From NCBI GenBank assembly GCA_027922465.2, contig BQMF02000026.1:1488001-1552000 (forward strand): 64,000 nt of DNA. The letters are read 5' to 3'. The number at the start of each line of letters is the position of its first letter. The first letter of the stretch is position 1. The stretch is from Turritopsis dohrnii (lineage: Eukaryota; Cnidaria; Hydrozoa; Anthoathecata; Oceaniidae). The notes under the pieces were generated by a model, which saw only the letters and a program-made list of their open reading frames with translations, had not been told where the DNA came from and did no database searches. This document shows positions 13,201 to 25,200 of this stretch, piece by piece. The position numbers and the translations under genes were made by a program.

Positions 13201-16200
13201 TTTGAGCGACACTTGGGTAAAGAGCACTCGGACTTCTTTTGTTGCTGAATACGGTAGAAAATATTTAATAAAAACAATTTTTTTTATATAATTTTTAACA
13301 GTTAGTTTTGTTTGCAGAATGTTCTGATTTATTTAGGTGTATGCTATCGCTGCTGCTTATGGTGAAAACCACAAAAAATTGCCACGCTTTCATACAGAAG
13401 ACAGAGAATTTGATTCAGTTGAGAGAGGTATGCTGAAGATGAGATTTTATATTTTTGAACAATCGGAAGAATTTTGATTTCTTTCCTCTGTTTTCATGTT
13501 GTATATTCATACTTAACGTATTTCCTCTTTTATACACCCCTTCTAATAAGCGCCCAGGGTGGTTATTAGAATTAAAACACAGATAAATAGGATTTAAAGG
13601 CTTAATAGAGTGTTTTTGGATTGCCGCACAAGTAAGAAATACTATAAAACCGGCTTTGGTTTTGTTCGTATTTTCTTATTGCCCAATTCTGACGTGTTTG
13701 CTTATTCAATTTCCGCGCTTTTAAGCGTAGGAAATTGTTTGGTTTACACATCCAATCTATCTGTCTCTGTAACAGTTCTTGCCGTTTTCGGAAAGTCCGT
13801 TCGGATTTCGGATTGTTTATTTATTCAGAATAGTTAATGATAGACCCAAAACTCAATGCAAAATGTAAAGGCCACTTCCAATATTAATTCATAAAAATAT
13901 TAACTTTTTTATACTTTTGGAATGCTTTTAGAAGTTATTTTAGCCGTTTTATGTTGAAAACTTCCCAATTCAGTTATCTTTAAAATTTCCTTAAAAAGTC
14001 AGTAAAATATGCACACCGAGCACGTGAAACGTTCTTGAACCGATTTGGTTTATGTTTTGAGGGTAGGAAGATGTAGAAGAAGCTTTGAAGAAGAATTTTA
14101 AGACTTTATCTACTATTGCAATCGAAATATAATCATGAGGACGTTCCTTATGGAGGAAATATTGATGTTTAGCTGACTCTGGGAAAAATTCTTGAAAAAG
14201 AAGGTGAAGGTTTGATAGTAAACGAAACTTTGCTGTGAAAAAAACTTTCAAAATCACAGCAGAAATATCTCTGTAGCAGTGAGGCACAATGATTTAGTTT
14301 GGATATATGTCAGGAAAACAAACTTTGGATAATGGTTAGAATCCAACCAATTATATACATACAATGAGATCACTAAAGCCTTGTGAAAATTTGGAGTGTA
14401 ATATGTTCTAGGACACAATACCTTAAGGGGATTTTTTTGCGTAGATTAAGTTTTGCGAATTTTGCGAATTTTAAATAAATCCACGCTGTTGTCTCCGCCT
14501 TCCGTTTTATATTAGCTTTGACATTACTTACTTCGCATGTGACCTGCGAGGGCTTGTGAGTGTGTTCATTAACTTCTTCAACAAAATAATCGAGTGCATC
14601 TAATTTAATTTTTGCTTTGCAGTTCCCTTTTCTTCTTTCAACACATTCCCATGATGCTAAACCATTCGCCAAATCTTTTTGTTTAACATAAATATAACCG
14701 TTTCGAAGTAACTTTCGAATTTCAGTTTTCAAATTTTCAGTTATAGTCATTTCTCCTTTCCCCCATGACAGTATTGGAATGTGTGAAATTTTCTTTTCAC
14801 TGTTTCTTGGTCGGGAAGCAGACAGACAGATGCACCGACAGCGGCCGTAAAAAAGCTATTTTTTACGGTAGCAGCGTAAGCGAATACCGTATTAAAGCAC
14901 CCTTGGACTCCTACTACTACTACTACTCCGGCCGAAACGGCAGTTTTTAGCCTACGCTTAACAGTCGATCAGATTTCGTTCAGAAAATCATATGAAATCT
15001 CACAAAGGAATGCAGTCTAAAAATATTCGAAGGTTATATCCAGCAAACATTCTAAAATAAATTTTTCTAACATTTCATCGCTTAATAATACATGAAGAAA
15101 GAGATATTTTGGTAGTAAGGCTTAAAGTTAAAAGTAGTAAGTAGTTACTTTTACTAAAAATGCTTAACATTTGGATGTAAGGTACGATTTTATCGTCGGT
15201 AGTTCAACCTTAACGAACTTCTTAATTACATCTAAAGTTTGTCAGCTACTAAACCGTATTTTTTAATTAAACTCCTTATAAATGCGGCAAAAATTTGCCT
15301 GTATAAAGTGAATAATACATTAAGCGCAGCCCTGGTGCAAGCGAGTGCATTTTAACATACGTTTCTTGCAAATAGAATACATCTTAGCAACAGAGGGAAA
15401 TATCTACTTCTAAAAAAGAAAATAAAAACTTGTCTCTGTCAGAAAAAGCATTCGTCCAATATAAAAGCGGAAAATTGAAATTTTTTTTTTTTTTTTTTTT
15501 TGGGGGGGGGGGGGGGGATTTTTCTACCTATATGGGGGGCGAATGTCCGGGGGCAATGCTCCGGGGGGAAATTGTCCAGGGGGGAGTTGTCCTGTCACCT
15601 TTTTGAGCAGACCAGCAAAAAATCTGTATGTCTGTGTGTGCACTAGCTTTTATGCTTCATGACGAAACAGAAGTTGTTAGACCAACTTGTTACTGATACT
15701 TATAGGCAAATAGACCTTACCGGAATTTGTTTGCATAAATATTAGCGATTAAAATTGAAATATGTATAGGCTGTTATTAGAGGAAACGTGTCTGCATGAT
15801 ATTTGACCTGTCGTCACCTTTATAGAGTCGAGATATATCTATCCTCAAATTGACAGATTTATTATTCAACTTATATCGCCAGTTAACTGGGAAGTTGTTC
15901 CTAACTCAAGGTAAGCGTAATGGAGGTTATTCTTAACACTACCACATTTTGTCCTCAATTGCAATTTACTGTCAATGACCACAAGTTCTGTATTTAATTG
16001 AGGATGAAAAATCATTTTCCTTTAATGGAAATTAAAGTCAAAAAGCACAATTGATGTATTTGAAGTGTTAGTATCTTTGCGTATGGTCGTATCTCGATAT
16101 TCAACTCTGAAACGCTTTAACAGCACCGTATGAGCTCATTGGGAGCCATCGACTGACTTCGCACTGGAGGAATTTACTAATATGTAAATGCTCAGTCCAT

Positions 16201-19200
16201 TTTAATGACGTATTGCTCGAATTTTGTAATGACAAACATCTATGGACGTCAAATCAGTAATCAAAATAATTGCCAAGCTTTTGCAGCTGTTACTCCTTGT
16301 TTGATTCCAACTCTTAGCTATTTTTAGCTGACATAGTTATAACTAAAGAACTACCAATGCGAGTGTAATGAAATTTTCGAAAATGATACGTCATTTCGAG
16401 CGAAATTCACCATTGTGACAATGTTGGATGTTGATGTATAGCTTAATCAGTAAAAATAATAGAGATAACAATTACAATGAATTGATTTGCTAATTAACAA
16501 CAAGCGCCACATGGCACAAAACGGTATAGCAGCTACCTTAACGTCCTGTCAGTGTTAAATATTTTCAAAAACGTTTGAAATCACTTTTAAAATTTGGTGT
16601 AATTTTGGATTAAAATGCAGTTTTCATTCAATACTTGGTACTCCTATATGTGAAGCCACACAAATTTTAAACGACGCAATGGTAGTTACCTTATTCTAGA
16701 ATAACGCAAAATGCATTTAACACGAAGGAAAATAGTGAAGAAAATGAATACGGTTAAAGACTATTGACCTAGATTTTCTGATAAAAACAACGCGAATTTT
16801 TCATATGACCTTATACGTCATATAACACTACACGAAATCTAAGTAAGTGAGTAAGTTACGGACAGTTTTTACTGGTGGCCGTATAGAATGTTGAATTTTA
16901 AAAATTTAAAATTTCGCGCTATATATGGAAGTCTATTGTATGATTTCCATATATTGTATGCCCATCATCTATCGGGCAAATTGTTTTGTCCTTGTAGGTA
17001 AGCATTAAAGTCTTAAAAAGCTTCAATCAATACTTTTTCTTCTGGAAAAGTAGAGCATGAGACAAGAATACAATGTCATTGCTCATAAATAGAAAACTAC
17101 AGAGCATACTCTAGCTTATCATGTTTTATAAAACACATGTGTGGATGTCATAGATATTATTATACAATTCATAAAAATTCAAAAACATATTTATTCACCT
17201 AAAATTGATTAAGCTCTGAAAAAAGAAGAATAAATGAGAAACGCTAGATAACAAACACTTCTAAAAAATAAAGTTTCTCAGTTTTCCTAATTATGAAGAA
17301 GAGAGGAAATTAGCCTCAATCTTTGACTGACATATTTGGCTTTTCTGAATGTACATAACCATAGAAACTAGATGATTTACATTACTCTTTCCTTGAAATC
17401 TGGCATATTCTGAAAATACTTCAGCAGTTCCTCATCGCATTGCATCAAAAATTAACTTAAACTCTGAGAAAAATTTAATTAATTTAATTAATCAAACAAA
17501 TAAAATACATAGCTTAGGACTTTGATTGGGGTGGCTGGGCAGTTTTGTACTCAATCTGTTTAAAAGAAAGAAGTTCGCACAAAATAAAACTACTAAAAAT
17601 GATGTACATAATCTATTAAATAAAATTAAAGAATCTGAGAAAATAAAAACAATCAATGTCCATTATCATCCTGACATAACATGATTAAGATAAAAACTGG
17701 TTAGAAAGGTCAAAAATCTTAATTGTGATAAAATCCTGTGATGTGAATCAAGACTAAAAAAACAAAAGAAAAACTAATTATAGTAAATCAGCTGACTGAG
17801 TTACGAAAAGCTTCGTGCTAGATTTTATGAAATATATCTGTGTTTTTAAATTTATTTAAAAAAACTAATTGATAGCTTGCCTGCCAACTATGCTGATATT
17901 TTGTTTTTCCCATTATTATAGGATTTCTTAAAACTTTTTATTTTAGTACTTTGTTTATTATGTTATACTATAAGACAAAAGTGAAAAGAAGTATTATACA
18001 AACTATTTCATATATCACAAGAAGAGAAAATCTGCCTATATGACTTAACTAAAAACAACAGAAGCTTTTACATAAAGAAACGAAATACGCGTAAGGTGCG
18101 AATCGTAACCCTTTTGATACTTATGCAATTGTAGAAACTGGCAGGAAATTACTGCCATAATCAAATTATGTAAGACAAAAAAATTTGATTTACTTGAAAA
18201 TTAGCAAAAAACAGGATATATCATTGAAAACTGACAAAAAAACAGGAAAAAAGGACAAAAACTAAAAAACAGGAAAACAGGCTGTATATGACAGGTAACT
18301 TAACCCAGATATAATGAGCAACACCTAGTTTTATGTTGCGACTTTAAATGTCAATCAACAAATTTCAATTTACATAGAAGATTCTTGAATCCGTCACATG
18401 TTCCTTTCAAATGATAGTATAGTCTCTAACCACATATATGCTGGAAATGCCAGACACATCACATTTGTTACTCCTGTCTTGGTTCAGCAGTTCCATTGTT
18501 TCAAGTACATATACCAGATATTCCACGACCATATAGTGATTCGTCTTTATTCATATATTGATATCAATTACTCTTGATAATGCCTTATACACCTGAAATA
18601 GTAAAACCAACAAACAAATTATTAAGAACATAAATTTCCCATTCATGATACTGAAAGTTAGCAAAATCATTTATATATTTAACATTATTATGTAATTATA
18701 AGGGCAAAACTCCAAAATCAAAAAAATAGTAGAATGTGATATACATTATGATCTGTATATATATTAATTACGTAACTATCATTATATTTTTAGAAATAAC
18801 GCAAGTATATAACATGTAAAGTTATAACAATTACACAAAAACAAGTTAACTGATTTGTTTCTTTACTCTTCATTGTCGTTTATTTTTAATTATCTTATTC
18901 AATTAAAGAATTTGTAAACTGTATACCGTGGCGTTTATAACTCAAGGTTTTGGATGCGGCGTCTAATAGAGGGAGGTGTTCATTAGAGGGCGGCCTTTAT
19001 TACAAAATGAAAAACTTGAACAATAATGTTTCCTTATCCTTAAAATGGTAAACAAAAGATTGTGTAAAAATGTGTTACATAAAAGATACCTTCACGAAAA
19101 TGTGAACATATCTGAAATGTTGTCTTGTATGAGATGAAAGCTTTTTTATAATTCTTGATTAGCCTGTTTTCTAATAAACGCCGCTTTTCAAGATGCGACG

Positions 19201-22200
19201 TTAAATAGAGGGAGGCGTTTATTAGAGGAAATACGATATAGCTATTTTTACCTTCAGTTATTTCTCTTGAAGTTATACAGTTTCACCCAGACACACGTAT
19301 AAATGTAAATACTACAACAGAGTTTACTAATATTGAATTCCAAATCAGAGAATATTTTTCAATATAGATGGATAAATCTTGTTTACATTTTTTGTTGTTA
19401 AACAGTCCAATTTAATCACAAAAAGCAACTAAGATTGTACCCTTTTAAATAGATTAATTTCATGATGATGTATACTGTTTTGATGTCTCATGGCATTGAT
19501 TTAGACATTAGAAATGATAAAAGCCAATTTTTTCTGCACACACATTCCCTGTCAGCATAAAACGTTTATATGGAACATGCAAATCATTTCCTAATGAACA
19601 ATAAATAAGCTTGCAATAAGAATTCAAAATGGGTAATAAAAGGACCTATTATGAATAAAATTTTCTGGGGCAACAAAAGTAACATTAGATTTTATCATTT
19701 TCATTGGACTTTTATGTCTTGTTTTGTGCTGTGTGTGGAAATAAAACAGTTAATTGGATCAAAATACAACACTAACTTGAAAAAAGATAAAAAGGAATGG
19801 AGAAGAAATAACAGTTTTTTATTTTATTCCTCACAGATTGTGTATATTCTCATCTATAAAATATTCAACTTACAATGTTTGATTTTCGCAGTTTCCAAGT
19901 TGGAAGTTATAACAAACCTCAGAGCATTCGGAACATTCCCGGGGAAAAATGTCTACTTAACTCATAAAAGCAACTACTTTGGCCTTCCCGCTACCGTATA
20001 GATCAACAATTTTACCCTAAAGCTATACACTGAACACTTTTGGGCTTGATCAATCATATTAATATCTGCATCAGAATTTGCGAAAATTAAAGGTAAGCGA
20101 GAAAACTAAGATTTTTGGTATGCACTGTAAAAAATTTCAGCGATTGACGGCAGACGAACACATCTCTCTGATGACAACATTTGATCTTGCCAAACGAGCT
20201 CCGTTCCGCATAGCTCCACTCCGCAAAAAAACCCAAAATATTACAAAATATGTATATATATACCTTACATGGATTAATTTTCGCAGTTTTTGTGGATTTT
20301 CCAAAAATCGGTGAAATATTCAAAATCGAGGACATCTGCAAAAATTTATCTACGCAAAATTTTTATATTTCCAACCCGCAAAAATTAATCCACATAGAAT
20401 TTTCCTTTTTTCCACCCGCGAAAATTAATCCAGAAAGAATTATATCACTGCTTAAAGAATCGGAAAATTTTTGATTGGTTTGGAACCGGAGAAATTATTG
20501 ACGAAAAGTTCTTTTGTCTTTTTTATGTAAACAGAAGAAAAAACTAATATCAATATGAAATACAGTACAACCCTGTTAACTCGGACCTTTAAAGGATTGT
20601 GAAAAACTTGCTGATTTATCGGGAGTGGGACCATCAGGGTTAATACTTATTCGGAGTATCCAACTTAAACAGTGTCCGAGATAATACAGGGTTCTACTGT
20701 ATATTATTAATTCACAATGAGAAACGAAAGTACTTTTATTTAAGTTACGCAATATGCTTTACAGCATAATATATCTTGTGTTTTTAGAGTTCTTCTGTAA
20801 CCATTTTTATCTTTTATGTCTTTTCTTTTTGGTAAAGAATCTAAGGTGATTACTGCATACTTTTCGTGTGTTTATTTTACAATTTTAAGAGTTTGAAAAT
20901 TTATAAAAACACCATGTAACTGAGATACATAGCCCTTTATGATAAGAAGAAATCCGTCACAAGCAAGTGGTAAATTTTTGTCTTTTAGTGCACCACAAAC
21001 ACTATTTCCACACAAAAAACCATATTTGTTTTCTAAAAAATTAACAGAAACTGTTGAATCAACAATGGATACTTCTCAAGGGAGTTCAGAAAACATCAAA
21101 TAGGTTACTTTATTTAAATTCCTATAGATTTTGCTTCCATTGTCCAAGATAAAATCAACAAGATCAAAGGAGTCCCAATGGCCTGGTTTTCAAATAATGC
21201 AAAAGCAACTGAAAATAATGAGCAGCAAGTGCATTGCTTTCTTGCAATTTCCCCAAGTTTGTTATTTCCCTGATGAAAAGAACCTCGTTTGTGTAGTCTT
21301 TGCAAATAACGTCATTACAGCAAAATATTTACAACAGGCTTTAGTCCTCTTGGCTTGGCTTTTTCTCTGGGCTATCTATCTGACCTAGCACTATTATACT
21401 TCGTTTCAATCTTTCTCTCTTCTGGATGAAAGTGTTTTTACTCAAAAAGGGGAACTCTTAGTAAAATTGTTGTGAACTTTCAATCTAAAATGTGTTTACG
21501 ACGAAAGATAAACTCTAGAATAATGAAATTTTGTAGTATGGAGAGCATAGACTTCTACCATCTCTCTAATATCAAACGTACATTTGTTACTGTTTGTGTG
21601 TTTGAAATCATAGAAATAATACGACCATGCATCCCAAATGGTATTGCTGCTATCTTTTTCAAAAGTAAAAAGGAGAAAGAGTTATATAAAAAATGGAAAT
21701 ATCAAAAAACCTTCATATTTTTCAACCTCTTATATTCTCGCGCCAATACGTATGAATCTCCATAATATAGAGCCACAATAAAATTGTAAACTTCACGGAG
21801 ACAGAAAAAACGCGAGGGTGTTTTAATACGGTATTTTCGCTTCGCTGCTATACCGTAATAATGAAACTAATTATGTTTAGGATGGAATCTCAGGAAGCAA
21901 AAGGATTTTTCGATGTTTCAAAAACGTTTTTTGATCATTTGTAAAGCTGTTTCCAATAGTACAGGAAACTTTGTCTTTTGATCGAAAGTAGCATTTAAAT
22001 TGTTGAAGCATTTAAATACTTTATTAAAGTATAGAAAGTCACGATTTTTCAAGACGTTGTTTTGCAGGGCACCTGTAGGTTTGTTTGGTACTCAGAAGCG
22101 GTACTTTGTGAGAATGTTCAGAACAGTGAATTCTCAATGTAATGATGACAATACCACATTTTCAGATGATCACGGCTAAAAATAAATATTTATTATTAAT

Positions 22201-25200
22201 ATCAATTTCATAGAAAGCACCTTTTCTTTTCAGTTGTCAACGGAAACATAATGTGTTGACATTTTGCAATGAAATAGACCTTTTCATTTAACGGTTCGTT
22301 TTCGAACTGAAAACAAAGAGAAATGACACCCGATCTCACGAAATAGTTAAATACGCAATGTTGACAGATGTGATGGTGTAAGTTATGAAGAGGTCTGTTA
22401 ATTCCTGATGAAGTAAATCGTTAAACACAGAGTAAATCTAACGTCACATTTCCATTTTAACTGTAAAACAAAGTTGTTTCGACGTCTCAGTCGACTTAAT
22501 GCAACGTCGGAACAACGTTGTGCAGCGTCGAACTGCTGTGTGTGTGGGTTGTTTCTAGGACTGTTTTGCATGAGTTTGAACATGTGACGTGTATGAAAGT
22601 GTTGCATCTCCAAAGTGAATTGGTAGATACTGGATTAAAGCAGTTTTTAGTTGTTGGAACAACTTATAATTTTGGTGAAGACTTGGCTTGTAAAGGAAGG
22701 GTCAGTACGTTTCTTGGACACAGACTCTTAGCAACTCTTGATATTATCAATTTTCCAAAGTGAACACTATTGGAATTTTTAGATCCTCATCTTTGATATT
22801 ATTGAAGTTGTTCCCGAACCAGGGCAACCGTTAACCAAAACAAAGTCCAAAGTAAGTATTTCGTCATCGATTTGTTATTGATTTTAATTGATCCATTGGT
22901 TATTTGAATCTCTTCTTGATCGATGATAGTGTTTGTATGATAAAGAACAGAAAGGTCCGGTCACTGCAGTATGCTCATCAGCTGGGTATCTGATTGCAGC
23001 AATTGGCCAAAAGGTAACATTTTGAATAAGAAAAAAAAGATATACCATTTTACTTTTTTAACATGAATTTCTGCAACATTCATAACAATAAAGTTTTTGA
23101 CTGAACCATTCATTGCTTTCTTTCACAAAAAACTTTGAATTTTATAGATTTATGCTTATTCGTTCAAAAATAATGACCTTGTTGGTGTGGCGTTCGTAGA
23201 TGCGCAAGTTTACACAGTCAGTTTGATTGGTATAAGAAATATTATTGTGGCGGCTGACATATCTCGAAGTTTATCGCTCATGCGATTTCAGGTTTGTGTT
23301 CTTGACGCAAATATTTTGAACAGGAAAACTCACCGTCGTCGTGATAGCAAAAAATAGTTCGTCCAATACAAAAAGGAAAAGTTAATTACTTGGTTGTTCT
23401 GACGTCATTAGAAGCAGAAGGTGCATGTTTTTCCAGTAGCTCTTTAGATATTTTTATAACTAATACTTTTAAAACATTTTTTTTATCCTTTGACAAACTT
23501 CTTGGTCGTATATACTCCTTTGTCACTGCAGGTAAACATTGGAAATCATTTGTGGGGCAAGTATATTTACAGCAACGATTTCTTTACATTAACATTTCGA
23601 GCAATCGAGCTTTAGTATACTCAGTCATGATGTTTTCATTTATCATGATTTCTCGAGTTTCAGCCTTACAGCCTTACTTAAACTTGCAAACGCTTTTATA
23701 TATAACGATTTTATAAGAGCACTAATATTTTCTGATAGGAATTATTGTGGCAGTAATGCAGATTTAACCTCCTAAAGACTCCCTCAACTATATTCTTAGG
23801 CCATTCTCTGTAGATAGCCCGTATGGCTGTCTCAGTTGTAAACTACAGTGCTGCAGCAGTTGTGCAATTCCTTCCGTAAGCTCAATGCCACCTTTACCTT
23901 CCACTTTCCCGTTAACTCGTACCCTCAAGGGGACTGGGAATAGTGTCCGACTTATAAGTTAAGCGGAGTTCTCGGTAAGCCGAACTTTTTTAAACGCCGA
24001 CTTATCAAGATTATGAATATGGAATCCTTTAGTGTTGGGGTGAAAAAGCTGCATGTAACATTCCTTGCCCAAATCTTCATATGGGAAGACTCGCATCCTG
24101 ACTCTTCGCAGAAGTTTTGTTTTTGTCGTCTTCTGAATAAATTTTTGGTTTTTCTTTTAACCATCTAGAAAATATTTGCTTCGGAATGCCATATTTCTTT
24201 GATATGGGCGCAGAGGATATTCCGATAAATTGATACCTTTTCTGGAATGAAATGACTTTTACCCTTAAAACGACTCTCTCCGAAGCGTACAAGGATAAAC
24301 AGGCTTGTCTCCATCTTTCTTTCTTTTTTTTTTTACATTAAACGTAACTTAACTTCATTTATAAAGTTTTAAGTTTGTTTTTACATCTTACTTTTAGTCG
24401 AATTTCTTACCTTCAGGACCAGTAATTTAGTACAGCACGGGGATTTCTAGTCATTATCCTTTATCCATTTGTCCATGAATGTCCCTTCTCCAATGTTCTT
24501 TCTTCTTTTAGACTAACCACAAATCATTAGCTTTGGTTAGTAGGGTATGATAATTACATGTTTTTCGCAATTTTACATTTTTTGTTGTTTTATGTTTTTA
24601 AGGAACTGCTGTTCATTTTAATAAAATCGACTTTCATAGGATAGTAAACCTTTGGAAGCTTATTCAGCAGAATTCTTCATTGATGGACCGCAAGTTGGCT
24701 TTTTAGGTAAAATGTAAATTTTCATAAAAATGGTTTTGTCATATTTTGTCAGATGTACTTTTGTAATTATTCTTTTGAATTCAGTTTGCGATGCTGAAAA
24801 AAATGTCGTTATATTTGCATATCAACCAGAAGGTAAATTTTTAAGTAAAATAACAATTCCTGTTAGTCCTTTCTTAATATGTTATCCCAGCATGCATTGA
24901 AAAGAAAAATATTTTCAGTGTCACTCCGATCTTAAATGTAACATAACATCACGGTAGTGACATGATGGATAACTGCATATGGGCAACCGTCATTTGCATA
25001 ATAAAGGCTTGTTCATTCAATCTTGTAGCACTTGAAAGTTTTGGTGGTCAGCATTTACTTCAAAAAGCTGATATTAACCTGGGAGCTAATGTTAATGCAA
25101 TGTTTCGCATAAAAGTTGTTCAAGAAGATGGAAATTTTAGTAAGCTTCCTGATCAAAGACAGGCCAATGTTTTGCGTACGTATCTGATGCTGCATAACTA

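Noticed and set aside
12945..13291. Repeat-containing open frames on both strands
   Set aside because: They arise from the 33-bp tandem repeat, whose length keeps every frame open.
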